This document shows, piece after piece, positions 11,460-23,859 of a stretch of DNA of 64,000 nt. The notes under the pieces were generated by a model that was not told the DNA's origin, did not search any database, and was given only the letters and a program-made list of their open reading frames with translations. The stretch is from Fusarium oxysporum f. sp. lycopersici 4287. Lineage: Eukaryota; Ascomycota; Sordariomycetes; Hypocreales; Nectriaceae. The stretch is taken from NCBI RefSeq assembly GCF_000149955.1, contig NC_030987.1, positions 182,809-246,808 on the forward strand, read 5' to 3'. The stretch's first letter is position 1. Every line of letters starts with the position of its first letter. The translations under genes were made by a program, and so were the position numbers.

Positions 11460-13263
11460 CTATCCAGAAGCTCTATGATCTGCGTTGTCTGAAGTGCCAA
11501 GCCAAGCTCTTAGCACGGCACCCACTGCTTCAGGCTGGTGATAGGGTGCGAAATGCCCAGCTTCATCAATGGCATACAGCGCTAGACGTTCTGTCCCCTT
11601 CCAAAACCCGCCCCGTTTCACATCCCAACCTTGGACATCCGACGTGATGTCTCCTTTTCGAAAATACCAGTCTTGGTAACCCTGGCTTCGGTAGCGTGCC
11701 TGGCCATGCCAAGGCTGCTCATCCAACATTCGCATTTGACCAGGTGTATTACTAGATCCAAGGTCAGGTCATATTGAAGACTTATACAAAGTAAAGATGC
11801 ACAGAATAATCAAGGACTTACATGATAATATCATTATTTCCATTAATCACCAAAATTCGAATACATGTATTGTCGAGGAGCCAAGTCATTTCTCGTGTAA
11901 CTGGCAAGAAGAGACTCTTTGCGCGATGCCAACGCATCCCGGTATCGAAATCGATGAGCTCGAATGGGGAGTAAGGCTGTCCAAGCTGTTCTTGAACCCA
12001 AGGTTGATTGAAGAACTTCCAAGAGCGCCCATGAGCGAAGTTTGAACATAGAGGGGGACTCTCGCAGGTATGGCGACCTACATCACTCTACATTAGTAGT
12101 CATTCATCATTACAACAGACGGACCTCAACCCTTAAATAGAGAAGGGTTTCACCTACCATCATAAGGATCCCATCCTCCAGGAACAACTCCACTGAGGAA
12201 ATGCTCACCCACTGTTTCCTCACAGGCCGAAAATGCTTGCCCGCATACTAGCAGATCATAAGATTCGCGGCAGTAACTGCCTAGCAGTTCACAAGAAGGG
12301 ACAGCGGCGGCCATATCCGCACAAGCCGACTCATTCATCAGAGGCGCCTTGCGGCCGTCTAGGGCCCAGTCAGTACAGAAGAAGTCATAATACCCTACAC
12401 TTTGACGTGATGCGTCCACGTAACCATCTATAATCATGATAGAGGAAATGTTAATAAGTGACGTCTGGCCTTCAAGGGAAGCCATATAGTGCGCATAACC
12501 AAGAACATAGTGGCCGCCCATCGATTCACCGGCCAAGTTCCAAGAGCGACCGGACAGATTGGGAAAAACGTTTGTCGATAGGTGCGACAGGAAAGAGTAA
12601 ACATCGCGAGCGCCTTGTTGTAGGGTGACGGCAATATCGTCGCGATTAGTTATATGTGAGAATCCCACACCAATTGGTTGACTAGGAGTGTAAGGCAGTG
12701 GTCTGATCCGTCTCGTGAATGGGAAAGGCATACTCGATATAAACAACATTGGCTCGGTCTGTGAAAGAGAATTTGCGGCGACTTGTAGAGTTGCCATCAG
12801 CGTTGACGACGCAAGGGCCGCTTCCCATAGTTAGGCCCAATTCTCCTGTCGCACCCGGTCCACTAGTCGAGAGTAGAAACATCCGTTAGTGACAGTCTCT
12901 TAATCAATCAAAAGATTATTGCAGCTCTCCATGGCTCACCCGCTCATCCAGAGAACCAAAGGATCCGTCTCGGGGCCACGACGACTCTCAAAGAACCCTT
13001 CAACGTCAGTGTAAGCAGAGAGTCTCTGGAGAAGAGAATATGCATTTACAAAAGAACATGGATTTGTCAGCAGTGATATTGACGGTGCCGGTCCAGAACC
13101 GAGAACCTGCATCGCAGAGCTCATCTGTTTGCTCGCGAATGGTGAAAGTGGGATAGCTGAGTGGCTTCTGGTCACCGAGAGGCTTTTGTTGATGGCATTC
13201 AACATAATCTGTTGCGGCAGCCAGGCAGAGCAGTAGCCATCCGATTCTCCATAAGAGATACAT
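11460..13263 (-). CDS. Secreted serine carboxypeptidase (S10 family), minus-strand copy
   Basis: Six exons: 13050-13263, 12940-12997 (58 nt micro-exon), 12734-12862, 12158-12681, 11822-12077 and 11460-11751, about 490 residues. It starts with a hydrophobic signal (MYLLWRIGWLLLCLAAATDY). The frame was restored with a 52-nt intron (12998-13049) that rebuilds the family motif MFFWFFES. The catalytic triad is visible: Ser in AGESMGGHY, Asp in VINGNNDIIM and His in DEAGHFAPYHQP. The oxyanion region reads IDQPIGVGFS. It should trim C-terminal residues from peptides in the vacuole or outside the cell. A second family member is transcribed divergently from 13627, and the two share two intron positions. 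Confidence 0.85.
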
Positions 13264-13626
13264 TTGAAAAAATCGGTTTGATGAGTATATAGATGACTGA
13301 AATAACGCGCTGAATTGCAAATTGAGGCCATACATAACACGGGGGTAAACCACGATATTTCAGCTCGTTCTGCACCAATTGATGGATCGAGCATCCGCAT
13401 TGGCCCCATCCGATACCTTGAACTGCGCACCCAGGCACCCGTTATGGTCTAGTCAATCTCATGGACCCATCCATCAATCAACAAGCGAGGGCCAGTGGAT
13501 CGGACATGACATAGGTCCATTATTAATATTCTCTCTTTATGAAATCCTCACATGTACAATAAATAACAGTGCTTTGGCTTCACTTGAACAAGGTTTTAAT
13601 CAACTATACATTCATCCAATCTAACA
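13264..13626. promoter_or_regulatory. Shared promoter region of two divergent carboxypeptidases
   Basis: 363 bases separate the divergent start codons of the two S10 genes. This geometry allows shared control. The end nearer the plus-strand gene is A/T-rich and has a TATTAATATT element around 13520-13530. No specific site is assigned. Confidence 0.4.
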
Positions 13627-15303
13627 ATGAAGTACACATTCTTCACCATTCTTTGGTGTGTCGTCGCACCAGTGAATGGAGCACTTCACGCCTCTCCTCG
13701 CGCAGCCAACAAGTTCTTTTCTGGTCATTCTGGAGTGCCAGATTTCACGTTACGCCTGGGTTCCGACACGGCGAGAGTGTGTAATAGTTCTACTCCGGGC
13801 ACATCAGGGTTTATCGAGACCAAAACGGACGAGTCGTCTATCTTCTTCTGGGCTTATGAGAGCAAAAATGATCCCAAGAGAGATCCGGTGATTCTCTGGA
13901 TGACCGGGTATGTATATGCACACATTCTTTTGTGTTCTTCACACATTCTTTCCTAAAACTAACTGATATATTGCCTTGCAGAGGCCCAGGTGGATCTTCA
14001 GCAGGTTATGGAAATTTGATGGAACTGGGACCGTGTCGCATTGCTCCTGAAGGTGGTTTCACTGTCGAGAATGAGTTTGGCTGGAACGCTAATGCCACGC
14101 TTCTTTTCGTTGAGTTCGTACACCTTCCATCTCATATAGAGCATCGTGTCTCGGAAGTACTGACACACAGTCAAGCCAGCCCATCACTGTAGGCTACTCC
14201 CATGGGACGCATATGCCTGTTGATTTGGTTGAATCCTCCAAGATCATGGACCAGTTTCTCCGCCAATTCTTCGTCGCGTACCCCGATCTTGCAGGTCTAG
14301 ACTTTTACATCGCAGGCGAGTCCTATGGCGGATCGTGGGTTCCCGCTCTGGCGAATACCATCCTGAAGACGCAAGCGAGTCTAGATAAACCCGGACAGAG
14401 TCTGCAAGCACAGCCACAAAGGTATCAGTTTCTCACAGGTCCCTCAAGCAACATCCCCACCAAGCCCAAGATCAACCTCAAAGGCATAATGGTAGGGAAC
14501 GGTCTTGTTCGTCTCTCGGTGCAGAATAGAGGTAGTTTCATGACCGTATGCTCGGGGCCAGATAGTCTCTTCAACGCATCGCAATGCGAAGAGTGGGCTC
14601 CACGAGCCATGTGGTGCGAGAACAATCTCAGCATTTGTGAGACTAAGGGAATGACTTCTCAGGTTTGCAAAGACGCACAAGACAATTGCACCGCCATAGC
14701 CGACGTTGTCATTGACCAGATGGGCAGGAACCCATATGACTACAGGCAACATTGCAAAGGCCTTGATGGATGCTTTCCAGAAATGGCACACATAGACGAG
14801 TACCTGAATCGTCATGACATCAAGGAGGCTCTCGGAGTGCCGCAACATGTGAACTACACAGGCCTGTCGTATCCCGTCTTGGAACAATGGGAGAAGAATG
14901 GTGATTTATGGCGGCGGAGCGATAATTATGTCAATTTCCTCCTGGAAGCGGTGAGTGGGCTTGTTGTGACACTCGTATCTTCAACTGAACACACTACTAA
15001 CAGACAGCCATACAGAACATCCGCGTTCTAATCTATGTCGGCGATAAGGACTTGTACTCAAACGCTGCCGGTATGCGACTACTTGTTGACCACGGCTTGA
15101 GCTGGCACGGGCAACCATTGATGCGCCTGAGGGAGCTAACCCCTTGGTACGAGGGAGCCAATGTGGCTGGTCGATGGAAGTCGTATGAACCTCTTACCTT
15201 TGCTGAGATTGCCGAGGCTGGGCATTTGGCGCCATTTGACAAGTCTCGAGAGTCGCTGACGCTGATCAACTCGTGGATACAAGGGAACATGCCTACCAAG
15301 TGA
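13627..15303 (+). CDS. Secreted serine carboxypeptidase (S10 family), plus-strand copy
   Basis: Four exons: 13627-13907, 13982-14113, 14176-14950 and 15004-15303, about 495 residues, close to the family norm. The signal peptide is MKYTFFTILWCVVAPVNGA. Landmarks are SSIFFWAYESKNDP, GGPGGSSAGYG, the catalytic Ser in AGESYGGSWVP, Asp in YVGDKDLYSN and His in EAGHLAPFDKS. The oxyanion-side loop reads VDQPITVGYSH instead of the common QPVGVGFS, a mild departure. Many Asn-X-Ser/Thr sites fit a secreted glycoprotein. The introns after WMTG and after the Glu/Asp codon before QP fall at the same positions as in the divergent neighbour, so the pair probably arose by inverted duplication. Confidence 0.88.
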
Positions 15304-15836
15304 TATATGTTGACAGATAGACGCTCAATATTATTTTGACATGGCTCAGCAAAGACAGAACGTCGTGGCTGGAGCTTCCTTTTTGACTCATCACTTTTGC
15401 TCTAGTATTGGGATGTTTGGGGTGCTAATTGACTAAGACATAGGTAGCATTTGGTAAGACAATGCTGCTGTTTATTCTCCTAGGTCCATATGCTACTACT
15501 ATAAGTAAAGCCTTCTTTAATAAGTTTTGTTCAAAGCCATATTAATATTTCTACGTGATCTTTTCTATTTACTTATTAACGTCTGCCGGGTAGGTATAGT
15601 AACCGAACTATCAAGCGATCTCCACATCCAAGTACACAATGCAGTAAGCTTATGGTCATTAGCTAGCTTGCAGAAGGCCTTATGCGTCTGGTCACGTAAT
15701 GTAGAGGCCAGCTTCGTGAGGACAAGGATAGATCGTTTACGCAACTACTGCGACTCGGGGGGTTGGCATACGGTCTAGATAGATAAGACCATTCCATCCT
15801 TGCCACCCGCAAGAAGCTCCGAGCTGGGCATAACAG
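15304..15836. other. Intergenic region between carboxypeptidase and ABC transporter
   Basis: About 530 bases with no recognisable gene. It should include the carboxypeptidase terminator and the ABC transporter promoter. Confidence 0.45.
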
Positions 15837-18800
15837 ATGACCCCGCCATTGCAGTGTCTAGGGTGCGCAATCGCTGACCCCATTAGGTTAGCCACTTGGT
15901 GCGTCTCCTGCACTAGCCTCGACGAGCTAGACTATGCGCTATTGGCATTCGGTATTATACTCGTTGCAGCAATTATCTTATCTATCAGGCCCTCGGTACG
16001 TACTTTTGCCGATGCGTAACGAGCGGGTACACTAGCCTAAGTTGGCTGGGTTGGTTCTGGGAATGAATGGCTTAAATCATTTACTGTAGTGTAAGTACCT
16101 TGTGAGATTGGCACACAACAGCCCGTCTCATTATCCTGAAGCCCTAAGCTTTTACCTCACTTTACTTGCTTGTACTGGAGATAGTGGCATTTTATTGTTC
16201 AGTCATTTGAATCCTCATTCGTGTATTATTTTGTCTATTGGCGACCAAGATGAAGCTCACATGGATCCTAGAGTAAGAGACGCCGCAAACTTTATATCAG
16301 CTTCACATACTCAGTCGTATTGATTCTTCATAGGTCAATTTTCATTGCATGCGTTGCCTTGTACGTCTTTTCTAGCCTGTATTCGGCTTTCCCATCGAGT
16401 CGGGAATCGATACGATACAGCCACTGCTGGAGTCGAGCCCGAGTAGGAGCCCTTGTAAGTTCACTTGTGTTTGCTGATCCGCGTGTTTTGGCTTGTTTAA
16501 CTTATATTCCAGTTTGCAAACATTGGCCTTATATTTGTCGGTGCCTTTGTGTGCCTAAGAGATACTGAACATGTGAGGAAAGAACTTGACCTGGCATCCG
16601 CCAATGTCACTGCGATTTGTCTCATATTTGGCTCAGTCGTTTCTATCTCGTGGACCATCATTTCTCAACCTTGTGTGTCACAGGCTGTCTACGAGTTAGT
16701 ATCGTGGATCATATGGACTCTGTTGTTTACTTTGTCTTCCCCTTACTATTGGGCTTACGGGGTTATTTCAGCCTTGTACCTTCTTTCTCTGATTATGAGC
16801 CTTGCACTCCCATGGCCGTCCTCGTCCAAGGACGCCAGGCATCCTCTTTCCAAGAGCCGCTTTATTCCATCCCTAACTGTGTCATGGCTGGATCATCTTA
16901 TCACTCTCGCTGCTTCGGGAACTTTGTCAAGCGACGATGCTTGGCCGATCGATTCAAAACTGTCTGTCAGGAGTGTCCTGGCTCGACGCGGGCTTCAGCC
17001 TGACAAGTCACGGCAAAGTCTATCAGCTGGATTGGTATGGGTCCTTCTGCGTGAATTTCGCTCCTCTATGTGCCTAAGTGCAATATTAGGTATCATCAAC
17101 GTCGCAACGGCATTGGCTCAACCATTTCTTCTTCGGTCACTGCTGCAGAACAGAGACATGTTTTCGGTAGCTGGGTTGTTTGCAGCAACTGTCGCATCTG
17201 GAACGACAGAAGCTCACTTGAAGCTTCAACTAAGCAAAATTGGTGTACAGTTTCGTTCGGCCATGACTGCCTTGATTGCCGACAGATGCATTTCTAGCAC
17301 CAATATTGATATTCATACTCAGAATGCCGATCCTACACTTCTTATCGAAGTTGACACCACTAAGATCTATGAGCTAGTTGAGCAGTTCCATCTTCTCTGG
17401 ATGATTCCACTGCAGGCTGGCATCAGCGTAGTGGCCTTGGTGCTTCTGCTTGGCTGGCAAAGTGTCTTGGCTGGATTTCTATCGCCGGCCGTATTCTTGC
17501 CTCTCATCTCATATACAACATCCAGCATGTCTACGCACATGGCCCTTGTCATGCAAGCCAAGGATGCTACAGTGTCTCTCGTCACGCAGGTCCTCAAACA
17601 AGTCAAGCAAGTCAAGCTTAACTCTTTGGAGAATATCTTTGAGCGAAAGATTGCCGACAGGCGAGCGGAGGAGATGGAGAGAATGAAGGTCATAGCCCTC
17701 CTCAACGGCGTCATTGTCTTTCTGGTCTACAATCTTCCACCAGCACTGATTTCTATTGCATTTGGTGTAGCTGTGTTTCTAGGCCATTCCCTATCGAGCA
17801 ACGTGGTTTTCCCAGCCCTCGCATTCTCCTCCAACATCACACGGGCAATCTCACTTCTTCCTCATCTGGTTATACTGTACCAGTCTGCACAGATTTCATT
17901 CGGTCGCATCAAGACCTTTTTGCTCATTGACCCGAGCCCAGAGAGGCTGGCTCCCTCTCCAACATCTTTATCCTCAACCTCAATCACTAATCCCAAGGGG
18001 AAACTCGTATTCTCAATGAAACACTGTGACATTTCCCTCCCAACAGCACAAGGCGGGTCTCAGCCCATCATTCGAGACTGCAACATCGAGGCGACTTCCA
18101 ATTGTTTTCTTGTCATATCTGGAAGCGTTGGGTGTGGCAAAACAACATTAATTCGTTCCATTATTGGAGACATAATGCCAACTCGTGGCCAATTCTCAAT
18201 TCATGGGAGAATTGCATACGCGCCCCAGAAGCCTTACCTCACGAGCGGTACAATCAGGGACAATATCCTCTTCGGCCTTCCATTCGATCCCTCTTACTAC
18301 CAACGAGTCCTTGAAGCGGTGTCACTCAGCTCGGATTTGTCCAGGCTGCCCCAAGGTGACGAGACCCCCATGGGAGGTACAGGCGCGACTCTCTCAGGTG
18401 GACAGAAGAGTCGTGTTGGCCTTGCAAGAGCAATCTATACACGAAGAGAAGTCATCGTTCTTGACGATCCTTTGGCTGCCTTGGATGCTCAAGTGCAGTC
18501 GCACATTATTGCTCAGGTTCTTGGTCCTGACGGTATTCTCAAAGACTCATTACGCATTACGACAACATCGTCAGCAGCCCTCATGTCTATTGCCGACAAG
18601 CAATACAACATTTGCGATGGCACGGTAGCGCGCACTGCATCACCTGCACACACTCAAACCACTCAAACCCTGAACGTGTTAGCTACACACCCCAAGGAAA
18701 TACATGGGTCTCAGCGGCAGCCGCCATTGGTGGCTAACTATGGTTCTATCAAGTCTAACACCTCCATGCAGATTACTCCTTGCGATTCAGATATTGATCA

Positions 18801-20829
18801 AGAGAGCGCACCTTTACTCCAGAAGGCACCTTTAAAGGTACAATGCCCGGATATGGGGTCAGAACCAGTCGCCTTGGGAACCTACCTGAGGTTCCTCTAC
18901 CTAGCCAAGCACGGGGGCTGGCTGTGGGTCATGCTTACCGCTGCCTTGTCCAAGTTGTTTGATATCCTGGCCGTATACTATCTGAAACTGTCGAGCGAGG
19001 ATTTCGAGAGCCAAGGGCATTCTACAAAGCTTTTCTATTACTCTATATGTGCCCTGATCGGAGGCTCGCTGTCAATGCTCTTTGTTCTCGTTGCATTTTA
19101 CGTCTGCATCATCCCAACATCGCTATCGATTCACGCCCAATTGACAAAGGGGGTCCTTGAGGCCAAGTTCTCTTTTTTCGATACACACAGCCTTGGGCAG
19201 ATCCTCAACCGCTTCACCAACGACATCAACAAGATTGATACATCGGTCAATGGCAGTTTTATCTCCCTATCTGCACTGTGTATCACAACCTCATCATCTC
19301 TTTTTGTCATGATCAGTGTGACTCCCTTGAGTCTCTTGTATCTCGTTCCCACAGCCGTTGTTTACTTCATGATTCAGTCGCATTACTTACATGCTTGCCG
19401 ACAACTGCGTCGTTTGGACAACCTGGCTCGAGCTCCAGTCCTGAACCAAGCTGCTGAAATTAGACTGGGTGCGCAAGTGATAGTGACGTTCAATCAAGTG
19501 GACACCTTCAGAGAGCGTGTCAGGGACGTGATTGATGACCACATCCGAGTTTGGGCCCCTTACGTGATGTTGAATCCGTGGTTAACCCTCCGACTGCAGC
19601 TGCTTTCCAGGTAAGCTCAGCTTTTCATCAGACAGCCCCTCGTTTGCTAACAGTAATACAGCGTTCTCCAGCTTTTATCGGCTTCGCTTCTTCTCTGGCT
19701 CAATACTTCCCCAAGTACACTAGGCTTGGCCATGAACTTCCTCATTCAGATCACAAGTAACCTCAACAGTTTTGTACAGATGCGTGCCACATTAGAGGCA
19801 GACATCACCTCAGCTGAGAGAGTGTGGTCTTACGTTGCCAATGTTCCAGAGAGCCAGCCAGCCGAAGAGCAACGGCCAGCGCCATCTTGGCCAGATATGC
19901 CAGTCATCAACTTCGAGTCCTATTCGGCCTCGTACGCTGCTGGTGGCGTTCCTTGCCTGCGTGATCTGAGTTTCTCTATCGCCGCGGGCGAACACGTTGC
20001 TGTCGTCGGGCGTACAGGGGCTGGCAAATCCTCCCTCAGTCTAGCTCTGCTTCGTGCCCTAGAGCAGGGAGATTCTTACAATGGCCGTATCACTATCGAT
20101 GGACTCGATATCTCAAAAATATGCCTGGCAGACCTCCGTAATCGGATTACCTTCCTGCCACAAGAGCCTTTTGTATTTGCAGGCACAATTAGACATAACC
20201 TCGACTTCGCGGGAACTGAAACTGATGAGAGACTGCAGGAGGCATTGAGCGCATGTCAAATGAGCCGATTCTTCAACCTTGAACCTGCGCAAAACCTTCT
20301 CGATTACCCAGTATCGGACTCAGGGTGAGTGGCATAGTCTTTGGGGAGTTTCATGAGATCAAGTATATAGTAACAGCCATTCGAAATCTAGGTCGAATCT
20401 CTCGAGTGGACAGATACAGCTCCTAGCTCTCTCCCGAGCTCTTGTGGCTAAGGGCAATAACATCCTCATTATGGATGAAGGTACATCTCCTTCTACACTG
20501 CAGGCCAACATCTCTGTTGTTTGTAAGATACTGATTCCTGTTCATAGCCACCGCTGCAATGGATAGTTTAACGACTGCAGTTATCCACGATGTCATACAG
20601 AAATTCTTTAAGGACTACACTGTAATTGCAATTACTCACAATATTAAATCAGCTGTAAGAAAACACAGGTTTGAAGCTCACAAGGAATTAATATACTGAT
20701 TGACTAAACCAGACTAAGTATGACAAGGTTCTTATACTTTGTGAGGGTAGGGTGGTAGGATTTAATATGCCTGCCGTATTGCTGGAGGATACAGAGTCTA
20801 TTTTGTCTACCTTTATAGCTACGTCTTAG
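15837..20829 (+). CDS. Full-length ABC transporter, ABCC (multidrug-resistance) type
   Basis: Plasma- or vacuolar-membrane exporter with two transmembrane domains and two nucleotide-binding domains. Reliable exons are the main one (16513-19610), then 19662-20324, 20392-20480, 20548-20654 and 20713-20829. NBD1 has Walker A GSVGCGKTT, signature LSGGQ and Walker B VIVLDD, with Asp in place of the catalytic Glu and a weak H-loop, typical of ABCC proteins. NBD2 has GRTGAGKSS, LSSGQ, LIMDEATAAMD and a proper H-loop, AITHN. The N-terminal extra-helix region lies in several small exons between 15837 and 16454. The first (15837-15995) and the one ending at 16454 look real, but I could not join the middle ones with confidence. 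Substrate unknown. Confidence 0.82.
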
Positions 20830-21471
20830 GTTCTCATTAGAAGCCAAACGCAATGCCATTGCTTTCTTTCATTTATAGTTTGACTTTATAGCTTTAATTA
20901 GCTTTTCAATATATATCACTAATGCAAAGCTTTTCAATAACTTCGCAGCAGACCCAGAGGATATTTAGATCCCAATAAACAAATTAGGCACAAGAAAAAT
21001 TGGATAAGATGGCTTTTCGAAGGGACAAGTTGACCCGCTTCAGCATATCCAGAGATTTGTCCTCGTCGCCAGACATCTTCAGCCTCAGGACAACCAGTGA
21101 TATTAATTAGAGAATTGGGATAGGAGAGATGTGATATGATAAAAACTGTGTTTGTCTCTTGAGTAGTGGATGATGTAGGAAGCATAGGGGCAGAGCACAG
21201 ATTTTCTATGCATGCACTTCTTGAGGACGACGACCCGAGGCTTTGTTTATTCTTCTGTCCAGGAATGGAGTCCGTGAGATCTGGTTGCATTGAGGTTAGC
21301 TCATCTGGACAACAGGCTTGAGAATTGCATAAACGGCTGTTTTCAGTTACATAACCTGAACGAGACTTCGTTTCTTCAAGTAGATCAAGAAGCAATACTC
21401 CAAATCTTGGTCAATATCAACGTGTAAAATCTGTTTATACTCAATCTATACCATCACTCTCCATACCCACT
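20830..21471. other. Intergenic region downstream of the ABC transporter
   Basis: Mostly A/T-rich 3' flank. On the minus strand, around 21030-21060, a short stretch reads GYAEAGQLVPSKSHL. It faintly resembles the C-terminal His region of S10 carboxypeptidases but is too short to call. Confidence 0.35.
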
Positions 21472-21834
21472 CACTTCAATGGCTCAACCTGCCCAGACAG
21501 ACGCGGCAAGCAGCTTCTCACCTATCACACCTTCCATCTTTATCTCAACAGCTCCCCCACCTCGTCCCCCATCGGCGAACAAATTGCTGGGGGTGTAACT
21601 GTGTTCTCCTCCCATGACGTTAAGCAAAGGCTTGACATCAAACCCACGTCCGGCAGCCTACGTTTCATCATTCAGCATGAAGGCATCCAGAATGGAGGTG
21701 CTGAAGTGGTTTCAAGTGTGAAGTACGCCGTGCGCAGGGGCAATCTCTACGACTGGGTTGGCGATTCTACACCTGAGGGGGAATTTGTAAAAATGATTGC
21801 TGGCCATAAGTCTAAACTTAGTCTGGTGATATAA
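21472..21834 (+). pseudogene. Decayed C-terminal fragment of a prolyl-4-hydroxylase-like 2OG-Fe(II) dioxygenase
   Basis: A 120-residue open stretch reads HFNGSTCPDRRGKQLLTYH, then FHLYLNSS, GGVTVFSSHDV, RLDIKPTSGSLRF, IIQHEGIQNGGAEVV and SVKYAVR. The order and spacing match the double-stranded beta-helix core of prolyl-4-hydroxylase-like enzymes. Two of the three iron ligands are changed: the Asp of the HxD motif is Asn (HFN), and the distal His, expected in an LLHSG-like motif, is missing (IQNGG). No intact N-terminal half is seen upstream, where stops occur. I take it as a dead remnant. Confidence 0.5.
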
Positions 21835-21976
21835 GTTGAACTTGAGGCTGCCAACACATTTTCAGGATGATTTAATGCGACAAAAAGACGTTGTCTAATC
21901 GTTACTTAGGCTGAAGTCGCTCTCTGGCTCAACTTTTGCCCTTTTCTTCATATTAGCTATTTCCTTATCAATACAA

Positions 21977-23328
21977 TCACCTCGCCAGGCGGCGGAGCTC
22001 AACATCACTCCCTGAATCCGTGGTGTCAGTATGCCCATTAACCCTTAACCTTGCAGCAGCTTCCCTTTCTACCAGGTTGCTGTCTATCTTTGTAGACTTT
22101 GATACCCACAGACCCCATTTGTCCTGGATCACGCTTCTTATAACGCCCCGGCTAGTCGTAAAAAAGATCAAAGCGTTCCAGAGACCTTGCAGCGGCATAA
22201 CGGCCGCTATGGCAACTTGGTATGAGTATGGAACATCACGGTTAAGTAGACTATGGATACGTGTGATGCTCGCTGGTACCCACGTCACAAGGACGCTTAG
22301 CGTAAACATGAAGGTTGTGAGTAGGTATGCCCGTTTAATAGGGTCTTTGAGCCAAAACTTGGACTTGGTGCTGCCAGTGGCCGATGATGAAGATTGTTGC
22401 TTTTGGTTAGGAGGAATTGGCTCCACATTCGTGGCATTGGGTGCTAATTTATGAGCATCAGACACGGCAGTAACGGATGTATGTTCGGATACTTGTACAT
22501 CAGTGTCGGTATTTGTTTCTGTTACCTTTTGTTGGTTAGCTGAACAGTATTGCCATTTTAGAGAAGGTGATATCGTACTGTTTGGTGATCGGCTACTGTG
22601 CTCTCAATGCGCGAGTTTAAGATACCTCGAGCTTCATTTCTTGCGCGAAACAGACGAAAGCCAACCACTGTATTCAAAATGATGGATGTGGCGATGCAGA
22701 TCCATACAAAGATGTATGAAGTGAAGAGTCGTATGCTAACCCAAGATTCTCGGATCCAACACCAAGTCTGGCCTGACGTCAGTTGCTATCGTTAAAACTT
22801 AGGCTGATTCGTGGCTTACAGTTGTCGCTCCGTAGACGGGACCGCGGGCTGGAGTGGCGATGAAAAACAGGGTAAATCCCGAGATGAATGGCCCTCCAAA
22901 GCATATCAGAGAATACAGCCACTTATTAAACGTATGCGGATTCGACTGAAAGAAAACGATCCTGAAGGTATTCACCGACATGCCGAGAGACCACCACGCA
23001 TCAGACTGCATGAAACTACATCTGAGGTTAGTACATGCGCTGAGTAGCTACCAAGACACCAGGGCATTACTTGCACATGTACCAGGAAGCTTTGCGCCCT
23101 GCAAAGTGCCGAATCCTCGCCACGAGTCAATCCATCGCGTGAAATAACGGTCCCGATGCTGGCGCCCAGATTCGCGATGCTAGCAAACACGATGAAGGTA
23201 TTTCGAGGATTGCGCAGCCTCGGTATGCTTCCGTACGTCACGAAAATCAACAGTACGGACACGAGGCTGATTGAAGAAAAGACCCTCTCCAGCAGCGCAA
23301 GCCGTTCTAGCTGAGAGTCAGCAAACAT
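21977..23328 (-). CDS. Seven-transmembrane receptor (fungal cAMP-receptor/Git3-like GPCR)
   Basis: Predicted plasma-membrane receptor of about 397 residues from four exons: 23075-23328, 22820-23021, 22579-22767 and 21977-22525. Hydrophobic helices appear in order, for example VSVLLIFVTYG, NTFIVFASIANLGA, SLICFGGPFISGFTLFF, YIFVWICIATSIILNTVVGF, a Ser/Thr/Gln-rich third intracellular loop, then RAYLLTTFMFTLSVLVTWVP and GLWNALIFFTTSRG. This pattern fits the fungal receptors related to slime-mould cAMP receptors. The first intron appears to use a GC donor (GCAAGT at 23074 downward); this choice keeps the frame and the conserved SDAWWSL segment. The start at 23328 is the first in-frame ATG. Ligand unknown. 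Confidence 0.78.
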
Positions 23329-23859
23329 CTCGGTCGCTCGTGTGATTGACTGGCATTTGGGCAGTGGTGATGTTGGGAGCCGGCCCACCGCAGCGGTAAG
23401 CGGAGAAGTTTGAAAGCTGGGAAAATGGGGCTGTCCAGGTTTCAGTATGTCAACGGTGCATGCTGGTGGCTTGAAAATTTGCCTGGTCTTGGTCGGAAGC
23501 CGAAAGATCGGCGGTCTGGCAAGATAGCTCCAACGCTATCTATTGGCTCCGCGTGAAGCCACATTGGTATTCCGCCAGTGCTGACAAGGCTAGACTGCTT
23601 GTTATCTAACCTCATTAGGCATGTCGTATTCTCTTCCTTCGCCCAGCTTGCCGTGATACAGTATGCATGAGTAAAACCTGCACGCAATTTGATAGCTGTT
23701 TGTATTGAGTCTAGGCTTGGAAGTTAAATCCTTCGTGAAAGGTGCAGTGTAGGTATATTTTATATTGGCTGCCGGCGTAATTATACAGCAAGGACTCCAC
23801 AGGCTTCATAGTATAGAAAGTAGGCTGGCATTTTAACGTTTGCAACTAAAGTACCAACA
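23329..23859. other. Intergenic region between receptor and SnoaL-like gene
   Basis: About 530 bases holding the receptor promoter and the 3' end of the SnoaL-like gene. No gene recognised. Confidence 0.45.

Noticed and set aside
18102..18628. Open frames of 70 and 147 codons overlapping the ABC transporter
   Set aside because: They lie in other frames inside NBD1, whose Walker A and signature motifs are clearly the real coding frame.
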